NCBI RefSeq assembly: GCF_900112105.1
Contig: NZ_FOKV01000010.1
Span: 1-64,000, forward strand
DNA length: 64,000 nt
Source: Zunongwangia mangrovi
GTDB lineage: Bacteria > Bacteroidota > Bacteroidia > Flavobacteriales > Flavobacteriaceae
Direction of reading: 5' to 3'
Shown: piece after piece, positions 17,137 through 26,021 of the stretch
Layout: every line of letters begins with the position of its first letter
How positions within the stretch are numbered: position 1 is the first letter of the stretch
The notes under the pieces: model-generated
Databases searched by the model: none
Told to the model about the DNA's origin: nothing
The model's input: only the letters and a program-made list of their open reading frames with translations
Position numbers and translations under genes: made by a program

Positions 17137-18618
17137 TCACAAATCTTTGGCCTTTGTGACTATTTCTTTAAACTCCGCTTTAAAGCCATGTTCATCTCGT
17201 AGGTTGGTACTGTTGATCCATTCCAATACCTGAGAATAACTACTTGTCCCTTTATATTCGGAATCAGAAAGGAGCATCGAGAATGCTGAAATACCAGCGG
17301 TAAACTTCATGAAATCAGATGACTCAGAAAAAGTTTTTGCTTCATCAAAAATTTCCAACTGAATAGGAATGCTAACATCGCTATCCGGTAACTTATATCG
17401 AAAATCTACTGTAAAAGCCGGAAGGTTTTCAGAAACATTACCAACAGGAACAATTTCATAGAGTGCAGTGATATTTTGCCCTGCACCGATCTCCCCGGCA
17501 TCTTCCGTATCATCTTCAAAATCTTCTGTATCTAAAATTCTGTTTTCATATCCAATTAAGCGATAAGCTTCCACTACTTCAGGATTAAAAGCTACCTGAA
17601 CTTTAACATCTTTGGCTATGGTATAAAATTTACTATAATCGTAAATAAAGACTTTCCGTAATTGCTCCGGATTATCGATATATTCATAATTTCCATTTCC
17701 GTGGTTGGCAATCTGCTCCAGGGCAGCATCGTTTAAATTCCCTCGACCTACTCCCAAGACCGTTAGAAATATTTTGGAAGCTCTTTTCTCTTCTATAAGC
17801 GCTATGAGTTCCTCTCGGTTACTTATTCCCACATTAAAGTCGCCATCAGTTCCCAGAATAATTCGGTTATTGCCATTTTCAATAAAATTTTCCTGTGCGA
17901 TCTCGTATGCAGTAGAAATTCCTGCTGCTCCGGCTGTACTTCCTCCCGCACCTAATTGATCGATTGCATTTTTGATGGTATTTTTTTCTGTCCCGGATGT
18001 TGATGCTAATAAGACTCCGGCACTACCGGCATAAGTCACTATTGCTATACGATCCTCTGCCCCTAATCCATCAACGAAATATTTAAAACCATTCTTTAAA
18101 AGTTCCAGCTTATCTTCACTGGCCATCGATCCTGAGACATCAATAAGAAAGACAAAGTTTGATGGTACATCTTCACTTTCAGGTATTGTTTTACCTTTTA
18201 TTCCAATTCTAATCAATTTGTTTTCACTATTCCATGGATTTCCACTAAGCTCCCCATTTAAACCAATGGGATGTTCGCCTCCATTAAACTCGTAATCCAG
18301 GTTAAAATAATTAATAAGCTCCTCTGTACGAATGGCTCCTCTTGGAGGTAACATATTTTCCTGCATTATAAATCTTCTCATATTCCCATAGGAAGCACCA
18401 TCGGCATCAATGGAGAATGTGGAAATTGGAGCTTCTGAGGTATACACAAATGGATTCTCTACATATTCTTCATATTGATCTCCAGTTTGAAACTCTCCCA
18501 TTTCGTCGTATTCCGCGGTATTCCCATTAGAAAAAGAAAAGCTATTGTCATTTTCAGGATTCGTACTGCAGGAAGCAACAATGAATAGCAACAAAATTAA
18601 TTCGTAAACTTTTTTCAT
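17137..18618 (-). CDS. YfbK-like von Willebrand factor A lipoprotein
   Basis: The protein has a lipobox VASC (Cys17) and an N-terminal vWF-associated segment (about 58-125, STFSIDADGASYGNMRRF, IRTEELINYF). A vWA domain with the metal site DVSGSMAS follows (Asp160, Ser162, Ser164), then a C-terminal DUF3520-like part. The length, 493 residues, fits the YfbK family. It should be anchored to a membrane facing the periplasm or outside, where a vWA domain binds a partner through a bound metal. It lies on the opposite strand between the replication-like genes and tra operon, so it has its own transcript and is probably cargo. Function in the family is unknown. Confidence 0.88.
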   Translation of the reverse strand: MKKVYELILLLFIVASCSTNPENDNSFSFSNGNTAEYDEMGEFQTGDQYEEYVENPFVYTSEAPISTFSIDADGASYGNMRRFIMQENMLPPRGAIRTEELINYFNLDYEFNGGEHPIGLNGELSGNPWNSENKLIRIGIKGKTIPESEDVPSNFVFLIDVSGSMASEDKLELLKNGFKYFVDGLGAEDRIAIVTYAGSAGVLLASTSGTEKNTIKNAIDQLGAGGSTAGAAGISTAYEIAQENFIENGNNRIILGTDGDFNVGISNREELIALIEEKRASKIFLTVLGVGRGNLNDAALEQIANHGNGNYEYIDNPEQLRKVFIYDYSKFYTIAKDVKVQVAFNPEVVEAYRLIGYENRILDTEDFEDDTEDAGEIGAGQNITALYEIVPVGNVSENLPAFTVDFRYKLPDSDVSIPIQLEIFDEAKTFSESSDFMKFTAGISAFSMLLSDSEYKGTSSYSQVLEWINSTNLRDEHGFKAEFKEIVTKAKDL

Positions 18619-18934
18619 AATGACTAGTATTGGTTTCTATATAGATACACTGATAATGAAAAAGTTGCGTATGTTTTTGAAGTATATTTTCGGGGGATTT
18701 TAAAAATAAACTTTAGGTAAATGAACGATACATTGTCGTTTTTGAGACCTCCGATATATTCCATTGAATAAGTTATCAACAGATTATTGGTTCTCATCAT
18801 AATATTTATTGCCAATTAGCACTAAAATCTATCATCCGACACTAAACTTTATTTTATTCACAAATTATTGATTTACAGTATTTTACATCCTTAAAACTAT
18901 AACTTTATCATAACAAATTCTAAATCATTATGTT
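18619..18934. promoter_or_regulatory. Divergent spacer between the vWA gene and the tra operon
   Basis: These 316 bp are very AT-rich and must hold the promoters of both the vWA gene and traE. I see no clear TAnnTTTG element and no strong palindrome. A 63-codon reading frame on the minus strand has no recognisable features and I do not count it as a gene. Confidence 0.4.
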
Positions 18935-19222
18935 ATGAGAAAATCAATTGTACTTACTTTAATGTTAAGCGTTTTTGCGACGCCACTTTTTGCTCAGATT
19001 GGGGGTATTGAAGATTCCGTAAATGATATCGCCAGTACGATCCGAAGTGTATTTCCTATTATTTTGGCAGTGATCTTTTTAGTAGGCTTTCTTTTTAATG
19101 CCGGTCATTTCTTTGGAGAGAACTCGGATATTAAAAAAGGGATTACCCGGGTATTGGTATTTGTACTTATTGCCGGAGCCGTGGTAGGAATCTTCTCCTA
19201 TATCCTTGGTATTGTGGTTTAA
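18935..19222 (+). CDS. traE: TraE, pilin-like transfer protein (DUF4134)
   Basis: The 95-residue protein has a signal peptide ending LFAQ and two membrane segments (about 38-57 and 70-92: FPIILAVIFLVGFLF, VLVFVLIAGAVVGIFSYIL). This is the DUF4134/TraE pattern of Bacteroidetes conjugative elements, the likely counterpart of VirB2 pilin. It opens the tra operon, with traF 10 bp downstream. Confidence 0.9.
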   Translation: MRKSIVLTLMLSVFATPLFAQIGGIEDSVNDIASTIRSVFPIILAVIFLVGFLFNAGHFFGENSDIKKGITRVLVFVLIAGAVVGIFSYILGIVV

Positions 19223-19232
19223 AGAAAAGAAT

Positions 19233-19517
19233 ATGACTTCTTTTGACACCTACCGCAATATCCGTAAGGGTGCCGTTATTTTTGGATTACCGATACCCCT
19301 ATTCGCTCTATGTATGGTATCGGTAATCGGCTCCCTTTTGATCATCATTTTTGCTTTTAGCATGACAATTATTGCTAGCGCATTACTATGGAACCTTGGA
19401 TTATATATCCTTTTACTGCGAATGAGCAACCGTCCTATTTCATTCACACCAAAGGGACGATTTCCAAAGCATATCACCAATAAATTTTATTCAGGAATAA
19501 CTTATGAAAAGACTTGA
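19233..19517 (+). CDS. traF: TraF, inner-membrane transfer protein (DUF4133)
   Basis: The 94-residue protein has two adjacent membrane segments (about 18-60) and a short cytoplasmic tail, as in DUF4133/TraF, the VirB3-like subunit of the mating apparatus. I chose ATG at 19233; the TTG at 19206 would put the start inside traE. Its end overlaps the traG start by 14 bp, the usual coupling of VirB3-like and VirB4-like genes. Confidence 0.85.
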   Translation: MTSFDTYRNIRKGAVIFGLPIPLFALCMVSVIGSLLIIIFAFSMTIIASALLWNLGLYILLLRMSNRPISFTPKGRFPKHITNKFYSGITYEKT

Positions 19518-21903
19518 ATTTTCAAAATATCATCCGCTAATCCATATGGATGGTAATTTAGCATATGCCAATAACGGTAACGTGATTTTAGGCTACAGTG
19601 TACATCTACCGGAAATCTATTCTCTTTCTGAAAAAGATTTTGAAAAGCTACATTCGAGCTGGTTTCAATCTCTAAAATCATTGCCTTCCGGATGCCTTGT
19701 TCACAAGCAAGACACCTATCACAAAAAGGAATATTCCGCTTCTGCCCTTCCAAAACAGCGCTTTTTAGAAAAAGCAACTTATACCTATTTTAAGGGAAGG
19801 GAATATCTCTATCATGAGTGTCATTTATTTTTTGTCCTTCCAGCCGGTAAATCCATTCAAAGTACTCGGTTTGTCAATCCGTTCAAAAAGCTGAATACCA
19901 CAATTCCCAAACGCATATCCGAGCGTGTAGATCAATTTGTAAGCAGTGTATCAGATGCGGTTTCCTTCCTAAACAATAGTCGAAAAATTAGCTTAAGTCC
20001 ATTGTCTCCTGAGCAATCGCTCCAACTTACAGAAGATTATTTTAATGGATATCACGAAGATCATAAAACAGATATGTTACTGCATCGTGATGGCGTAAGT
20101 GTTGGAGAACATCATTATGGTGCTATGGCAATCAATAATGAGTTGTGTTTTGGCGATCAACTGCATACCAGTAAAATCAATGAAGCTTTTACTTCCGACA
20201 CCTTTAGCTTTCAAATGGGATTTATTGATGGTCTTGGTCTCGCCCTTCACGAAAATCATATGATTAATCAGGTTATGATCCTTGATGATAAATACAAATG
20301 GCGCCGGATCCTGGAACAAAAAATTGAGGCATTGAAAAAAAGTGTCAATTTTGGTTCCCAAAACAAAATCATTTTAGGTAAAATACAGGAAATCCTAGAC
20401 CGTATTAACGATGATGAGCAGTCCCGAATTATAAGAGGGCATTTAAATATTATATACTGGACAAAAAAGCCATACCGGCTCTCGAACATTGCCTCAAAAA
20501 TCAATTCGGAATTTAAGGAGTTGGATATTATACCCTATGCTCCGAAAGGGGAAGCTTTAAAGCATTATATCCTTAACAGCTACTGGGCTCATGCTACTAA
20601 TTTCAAAGACCACGATCTTTATGTAAGTGAACTTAAACAAGCTTTATGTCTTTTAATCAATAACACCTCTTACCGATCTGATCCACAAGGCATAATTTTT
20701 AATGACAGGGCTTATAATATACCCGTATTTAAGGATGTTTGGGATGAACGAAAGAAACGGATAAAAGCTCGTAATTTTGCCATTTTTGCCCCGACCGGGG
20801 AAGGGAAATCTTTTTTAGCCAATAATATACTTCGTCAATATTTTGAGCAGGGAATTCGTCTGGTAATTATCGATCTTGGAGGTTCCTATACAAAGCTTGC
20901 CAAGCTCTATCCCGGGCAATATACCGTAATGCGATATCATGAGGGAGAAAGTCTTGGGATCAATCCTTTCTATATCGCTACAGCTAAAGATCTCACTACC
21001 GAACGGCTTGAAGATCTGGCAATATTTATATTTGAGCTCTTCGCTCCCGGCACCAGGATTGAAAAAGCGCAATCTGTAGCACTCAAAAAGATCTTAAAAG
21101 CCTATTACCAACAAGAATCCGGGATTCCTTCTTTAGCCGGTTTCTATCATTTCATTGATGACTCCGGTGAATCACTACCTGCAGCACTGGGAATCAAAAT
21201 GGAATACTTTAACCGATCTGATTTTCTTCATGTTATGTCTGAGTATGTGGAGAACGGGATCTATAGTTTCCTATTTGAAGATCAGGAAGATCAAACCTAT
21301 AAACTGGAAGATAAACGCTTAATAATTTTTGAACTTGATGAAGTTCGTGATAACAAAGAAATTCTTTCGGTAATGCTAAAGCTTATCAAAACAGCGGTAC
21401 AGCGAACGATTTGGAGAAACCGATCCGAGCGCGGAATTATTTTGTTTGATGAATTCGCCAAGCAACTCAAATTTGATAATGTACTCGAAAGCGTTGAATT
21501 CTATTATCAGGCCATTCGTAAACAAAACGGTGCCATCGGTATTATCCTTCAATCGATCAATCAACTTCCCGGAAATACAACGGCTGCCAGTATTCTTGAA
21601 AATACGCAGGTTATTTACAGTCTTAACAATGAGAAAGGATATGATGAGCTCGCCTCGAGATTGAAGTTATCCGATCATGATCTAACGCAACTGCGATCCA
21701 TCCGTAACAATTTCTCGGGGTCGCGAAAGTATACCGAGATCTTCATTAAGATTGGAAAAGAAAGTAACATCTTTCGCTTGGAAGTACCTCCCGAAGTTTA
21801 TGCCGCTTACCTCACCGATGGTGCCGAAAATGAAGCGATAATGGACAATTACAATAAAACCAATGATATGGAAGCGGCTATAAAAGAATTTTTAAATCCA
21901 TAA
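19504..21903 (+). CDS. traG: TraG, VirB4-like conjugation ATPase
   Basis: The 799-residue protein has the VirB4 layout. An N-terminal part of about 400 residues without ATPase motifs is followed by a P-loop APTGEGKS (Lys435), Walker B IILFDEFAKQL (Asp649, Glu650) and the later SINQLPGN / SLNNEKGYDELASRL region. It powers assembly of the mating pore and pilus at the inner membrane. It is a little shorter than CTnDOT TraG (about 830) but has all core motifs. It follows traF directly and precedes traI by 12 bp. Confidence 0.95.
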   Translation: MKRLEFSKYHPLIHMDGNLAYANNGNVILGYSVHLPEIYSLSEKDFEKLHSSWFQSLKSLPSGCLVHKQDTYHKKEYSASALPKQRFLEKATYTYFKGREYLYHECHLFFVLPAGKSIQSTRFVNPFKKLNTTIPKRISERVDQFVSSVSDAVSFLNNSRKISLSPLSPEQSLQLTEDYFNGYHEDHKTDMLLHRDGVSVGEHHYGAMAINNELCFGDQLHTSKINEAFTSDTFSFQMGFIDGLGLALHENHMINQVMILDDKYKWRRILEQKIEALKKSVNFGSQNKIILGKIQEILDRINDDEQSRIIRGHLNIIYWTKKPYRLSNIASKINSEFKELDIIPYAPKGEALKHYILNSYWAHATNFKDHDLYVSELKQALCLLINNTSYRSDPQGIIFNDRAYNIPVFKDVWDERKKRIKARNFAIFAPTGEGKSFLANNILRQYFEQGIRLVIIDLGGSYTKLAKLYPGQYTVMRYHEGESLGINPFYIATAKDLTTERLEDLAIFIFELFAPGTRIEKAQSVALKKILKAYYQQESGIPSLAGFYHFIDDSGESLPAALGIKMEYFNRSDFLHVMSEYVENGIYSFLFEDQEDQTYKLEDKRLIIFELDEVRDNKEILSVMLKLIKTAVQRTIWRNRSERGIILFDEFAKQLKFDNVLESVEFYYQAIRKQNGAIGIILQSINQLPGNTTAASILENTQVIYSLNNEKGYDELASRLKLSDHDLTQLRSIRNNFSGSRKYTEIFIKIGKESNIFRLEVPPEVYAAYLTDGAENEAIMDNYNKTNDMEAAIKEFLNP

Positions 21904-21915
21904 AACTTACAGCTT

Positions 21916-22512
21916 ATGAAAACATTACTTACCGCTAAACAGCACCTTATATGTATTACCATCATCTCATTTCTAATACTAATTCCGGGAAACATACAAG
22001 CTCAGGGAATGCCGGTCTATGACAATACCAACTTTATCAGCTTGGCGCAACAACTGATCGAATCAGCCAAACAAACATCCAATTTGGTACAGACCGTAAA
22101 CTTCTTAAAGGAGCAAAAAGAAAATCTGGAAAAGGTAACCAATGTTGTCAAACAATTACATGCCGTTCAGGAAATTACCGAAAATAACCAGCGCCTATAC
22201 CGGATGGTTCGTGATGATCTTCGGGAAATCTTAGCCTCTCCCTATATCCGACCTTCAGAAATCGAAAGGGTCAGTGATGCTTTTAATCGCATCATTGAAA
22301 CCAGCCTTGAAGATCTTAGTTATATGGAAAGTATTTTATCCAGTGATTATCTCAAAATGAGCGATGCAGAACGGGCAAAAATCCTTCAGGAGAAAAAGGA
22401 GGCCTCGCGGCAAATGGTAATGGAAATCAATCAGAAAACAAAAAGATACCGGGACATCATCTCCTTCCGGGAGATGCAGGATAAAATCAATAATCGCGAA
22501 AATGAATTCTAA
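21916..22512 (+). CDS. traI: TraI, VirB5-like periplasmic transfer protein
   Basis: The 198-residue protein has a signal peptide ending IQAQ, then a long helical, coiled-coil-prone body (VYDNTNFISLAQQLIESAKQ, FLKEQKENLEKVTNVVKQL). This resembles VirB5/TrbJ and the Bacteroidetes TraI (DUF4141) proteins. It probably sits at the pilus tip or in the periplasm. No traH-like gene precedes it, unlike the CTnDOT order. Its stop overlaps the traJ ATG. Confidence 0.8.
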   Translation: MKTLLTAKQHLICITIISFLILIPGNIQAQGMPVYDNTNFISLAQQLIESAKQTSNLVQTVNFLKEQKENLEKVTNVVKQLHAVQEITENNQRLYRMVRDDLREILASPYIRPSEIERVSDAFNRIIETSLEDLSYMESILSSDYLKMSDAERAKILQEKKEASRQMVMEINQKTKRYRDIISFREMQDKINNRENEF

Positions 22513-23366
22513 TGAATGCTTTGCCAGCTTATAGTATTGGTCTGGAATACGTAGATAGTGTCTTTCAGATTATTAAAGACAGTGACTTCTCTCAGTATAC
22601 TATCACCGGAATAAAAGGACTTGGTGTTGTATTATTTCTAGTGAATATTCTGAAAAAATACAATGAGGGAATTGCTGACCGTGAAGGATATACCTGGGGA
22701 CTCAGCCCCGGGGCATTAGTCAAAAATTTTGCCGTGATCTTAGTCGTTGTGTTTTCCACGCAGCTTTTGGGCTTCTTTGACACTATTCTTGTTGCTATTG
22801 AAGAGGACTATCGGGATACGGCACCTCCGTTGCTTCCTCTTCAGCTACAGGAAATGGAACTGGAAACAGAATATACCGGAATTGCCGGTGGCATAGAGGT
22901 AGCGCAAAAGGCACTGGCAACTTTATACGATGTTTTGGTTACCCCGCTTTACGGCGTCAAAATGATTTCCTTTATGGCGGGTCTGTTTTTATGGATCCTG
23001 GATCTATTTATATATCCATTATTTCTGGCCGAGCGCTATTTTTTATTAGGACTAATGCAAGCATTTTTCCCACTGATCATCAGCCTTTCGGTATTTGATA
23101 AATTCCGATCTATGGCGTACCAGTTCTTTAGACTCTACACCGCTGTCTACATGCTGGTTCCGGCATTTTTTCTGGTCAACATTTTCATCAATACACTTTA
23201 TACCCAAATCAATGCAAATTTCTGGAATGAGCTTCTCGGTGTAACGATGGATAATGCGTTGATCAACATCATTATTGAAGCAGGCTCCATAGGCTTTATT
23301 GTATTCCTGAAGTTTAAACTCTATAAAAAAGCGACCAGTTTTAGTCTTCGCTTATTTACCTCATGA
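22512..23366 (+). CDS. traJ: TraJ, VirB6-like polytopic membrane protein
   Basis: The 284-residue protein has about six membrane segments (near 35-50, 70-95, 155-180, 182-205, 210-235, 255-275), as in TraJ/VirB6-like inner-membrane channel proteins. It is shorter than typical CTnDOT TraJ (about 330). Overlap with traI supports one operon. An 89-bp gap with a small palindrome (CCCGATTATCGGG, 23416-23428) follows it. Confidence 0.8.
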   Translation: MNALPAYSIGLEYVDSVFQIIKDSDFSQYTITGIKGLGVVLFLVNILKKYNEGIADREGYTWGLSPGALVKNFAVILVVVFSTQLLGFFDTILVAIEEDYRDTAPPLLPLQLQEMELETEYTGIAGGIEVAQKALATLYDVLVTPLYGVKMISFMAGLFLWILDLFIYPLFLAERYFLLGLMQAFFPLIISLSVFDKFRSMAYQFFRLYTAVYMLVPAFFLVNIFINTLYTQINANFWNELLGVTMDNALINIIIEAGSIGFIVFLKFKLYKKATSFSLRLFTS

Positions 23367-23455
23367 AGTAGTTCATTAACCTTTCTTATTCAGGTAGCGC
23401 TTAAGCCTATCAAATCCCGATTATCGGGTAAAATTCATCTCTAATCCATTTAATT

Positions 23456-24064
23456 ATGAAAACGCCTTATACTGATATTTTTGCAATACTAAAATTAAAC
23501 CGTCTGGTCTCCATAAGTATAAGCATTGGTGCATTCCTTGCGATTAGCTACTCCGCATGGCTAACCTATTCCATCCATAATGAAGCATTAAATAATGCAT
23601 TTGCTGTTGATGCCAATGGCAACGTACTCTCCTTAACTTGGGAAAACAAACAAGATCATCTGGATGTGGAAGTATTGGCGCACCTGGATAATTTTCACCG
23701 GTATTTCTATGAGCTGGAATCAGGAACCTACGAAAAACATATTGAAAAAGCCTTATGGCTCGGGGATCAATCCGTAAGCGATTTATACCAACAAAAAAAG
23801 GCTGATGGTGTTTATAATCGCTTGCTGCAATATTCCTTAGTACAACAGGTGACTCAGGTACAGAGTGAGATTGATATACAGAACACTCCTATTCCGTTTC
23901 GAACCACCACAATTTTTAAAATTAACCGTGGGGGAATTACGGATACCTATAAGCTTATTACTTCCGGAAAAATACTCCGGGTAGAACGGCATTTTCCTAA
24001 AAACCCGCATGGAATGCTGATCACTGACTTTTACGAAAACTCCCTTCAAAAAGTAACCTATTAA
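23456..24064 (+). CDS. traK: TraK, VirB8-like transfer protein
   Basis: The 202-residue protein has one N-terminal membrane segment (about 18-42) and a periplasmic domain with an NTF2-like strand-rich end (FRTTTIFKINRGGITDTYKLITSG). This matches TraK of Bacteroidetes elements, the VirB8-like assembly factor. It starts after an 89-bp spacer and is followed by traM after 11 bp. No traL gene lies in between, although CTnDOT has one. Confidence 0.85.
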   Translation: MKTPYTDIFAILKLNRLVSISISIGAFLAISYSAWLTYSIHNEALNNAFAVDANGNVLSLTWENKQDHLDVEVLAHLDNFHRYFYELESGTYEKHIEKALWLGDQSVSDLYQQKKADGVYNRLLQYSLVQQVTQVQSEIDIQNTPIPFRTTTIFKINRGGITDTYKLITSGKILRVERHFPKNPHGMLITDFYENSLQKVTY

Positions 24065-24075
24065 AATTAAAAATT

Positions 24076-24999
24076 ATGAAAATACCTAAAAACAGTATTG
24101 TTTTTATCACTCTTACGGTGATTGTAATTGCCTTTATTGTCGGCGCCATATTTTGGTATCTTGATGATGGGCAGGAAAATGAAAACCTTCAACGCACGGG
24201 TATCCCCGAACTCTCTGAAGAGCCCATAACTTATACTTCCAAATTAGAAGCACTCAATAATCTGGAAGAAACAAAAGAGCGAACCGCGCCTAGTATTTAT
24301 CAGGAATATGATAAAGATCGCCTGAATAGCAGGAGTCCATCCAGTGGGATTAATCCCTCCATTCCCATGCAGGATAGTTTACTACCCAATCCACCGCCAC
24401 ATGCGCAAAGCTCAAAAAAAACAGAGGTCGAGAATAGTTCAGCAAATCATTTAAATCCTAGCTTAACCAGATCTTCTGACTCTTTTGAATATCATTTTAA
24501 TATGAAAGAGCGGGCATTAGATCATCAATTGTTTTTTACGGCACATTCCGAAAAACAATTACTCCATAATACTTTTACAGACTCTGTTATTCCAGCTGTT
24601 GTTGATGGGCATCAGGTCGTTCGATCCGGTTATCGTTTGCAACTGCGATTAAGTAAAGATTGTAGTATCAATGGTCATCGATATCCTAAAAACACCAAAC
24701 TATTCGGGTTTGTACGATTTCAACCTAATCGCGTGCTCATTGATATCTCACGAATCAACCATGAACCTATAGCATTAATGGCTTATGATCAGAGTGACGG
24801 TAATGCTGGTATTTATATCCAAAATAGCTTTCAGGCCGAAGCAAGCCAGGAAGTCTTTGGAGATGTCGTTGATGATATTCAAATAACAGGAGTTCCACAG
24901 GTCAGTGGTCTTCAACGGATTTTCAGAAAAAATCACCGCAATATCAAAGTCACCATTAGCAATAACTATAAACTTCTTTTAAAACCTTCTAATATTTAA
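24076..24999 (+). CDS. traM: TraM, VirB10-like transfer protein
   Basis: The 307-residue protein has a single N-terminal membrane segment (about 8-28) and a low-complexity linker. The conserved C-terminal TraM domain runs from about 180 to 300 (VVDGHQVVRSGYRLQLRLSKD, GNAGIYIQNSFQAEA). VirB10-like proteins span the envelope and couple ATP use to channel opening. The C-terminal half is the well-conserved part; the linker is variable in the family. It is shorter than CTnDOT TraM (about 450). Confidence 0.85.
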   Translation: MKIPKNSIVFITLTVIVIAFIVGAIFWYLDDGQENENLQRTGIPELSEEPITYTSKLEALNNLEETKERTAPSIYQEYDKDRLNSRSPSSGINPSIPMQDSLLPNPPPHAQSSKKTEVENSSANHLNPSLTRSSDSFEYHFNMKERALDHQLFFTAHSEKQLLHNTFTDSVIPAVVDGHQVVRSGYRLQLRLSKDCSINGHRYPKNTKLFGFVRFQPNRVLIDISRINHEPIALMAYDQSDGNAGIYIQNSFQAEASQEVFGDVVDDIQITGVPQVSGLQRIFRKNHRNIKVTISNNYKLLLKPSNI

Positions 25000-25003
25000 A
25001 ACC

Positions 25004-25852
25004 ATGAAAACTGTATTTACTCTTTTTCTTATCCTTTTCTATGGAAGTATTCAGGCAGAAACTTCTAAAGCTCTGGATACCCTTTATGCTAACGAAACCT
25101 ATAATGTAGCCTTGTTTTTTTCAAAACCAATTCGTCAGGGAATTACGGGAGCTGAAAATTTTGCTTTTACATTTAATCGTGATCAACAGCAAAATCTTGG
25201 ACTTTTACAGGCCAGTCCCGGTACACTTACCAATTTACTGGTGATCTGCAATGATGGTTCGGTATATAGCTATATCCTAAAGTATAGAAAAGAACTCTCC
25301 AAACTCACTTATTTTTTGAGTGCAGAATCAAGTATTGGAAATGAATACTATCAAACAGAAGTATCGGAACAGCAAAAGAACCAGAATATTACAAGTGATT
25401 CTCCTATGATTAAAAATGATAGTATTGATTATAAACCAACATGCAAGGCAATCTTAAATAGTCAGGAGCATATTCGAAAAAAGAAAAAAAGTAAGTATGG
25501 CATCAAACTGGAACTTCAAAATATTGTGTTTAGGGATCATCAGCTGTATTTTAAATTTCAATTAAGCAATACCTCTACTCTGGACTATGATCTTAATTTT
25601 CTTAAACTCTATGTACAAACGAAGAAAAGGGGAAAGAAAAAATCCATGCAAAGTGTTCTGAAAAAACCTATATACTCCCACCAAATACCTACTAAAATAA
25701 CTGGTGGAGCAAAAGCGAGTTTTGTCGTCGCATATGATAAGTTTTCCATGGCTAAAGATAAACGGCTTTTTATTGATCTCAACGAAGCAAATGGCGAACG
25801 CCATATCGATCTAAAAGTAAATAGTAGAGTGGTTAACTTTCCGAATACATAA
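25004..25852 (+). CDS. traN: TraN, VirB9-like transfer protein (DUF4138)
   Basis: The 282-residue protein has a signal peptide (ends near IQAE). An N-terminal domain with a strand pattern like VirB9 follows (LDTLYANETYNVALFFSKPI, GSVYSYILKYRK). Its C-terminal part has the DUF4138 pattern (FRDHQLYFKFQLSNTSTLDYD). It likely forms the outer-membrane collar of the transfer channel. It is the last tra gene; downstream traO-Q counterparts are absent. The operon ends at a terminator shared with the integrase. Confidence 0.88.
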   Translation: MKTVFTLFLILFYGSIQAETSKALDTLYANETYNVALFFSKPIRQGITGAENFAFTFNRDQQQNLGLLQASPGTLTNLLVICNDGSVYSYILKYRKELSKLTYFLSAESSIGNEYYQTEVSEQQKNQNITSDSPMIKNDSIDYKPTCKAILNSQEHIRKKKKSKYGIKLELQNIVFRDHQLYFKFQLSNTSTLDYDLNFLKLYVQTKKRGKKKSMQSVLKKPIYSHQIPTKITGGAKASFVVAYDKFSMAKDKRLFIDLNEANGERHIDLKVNSRVVNFPNT

Positions 25853-25970
25853 ATACTAAAACTAAAAAATCAAGGTTTATAAGTTATCCAAAATGGACCA
25901 CCTTTAATTTGGTATCAATAGGTAGCTTTTGTACGATAAAGTGTAGAAATAAATGCACGAATATTATTAA

Positions 25971-26001
25971 AAAAAGGATAGCTTTCTTAACTATCCTTTT
26001 T
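25971..26001. terminator. Bidirectional terminator between traN and the integrase
   Basis: AAAAAGGATAG (25971-25981) pairs with CTATCCTTTTT (25991-26001) around a 9-nt loop, with T-runs on both strands. It separates the convergent tra operon and integrase gene. Confidence 0.9.
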
Positions 26002-26021
26002 ATTTTCAAAATTACAAAGAC

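Noticed and set aside
18624-18815. 63-codon minus-strand frame upstream of the vWA gene
   Set aside because: No signal, domain or start context; it lies in a promoter-bearing spacer.
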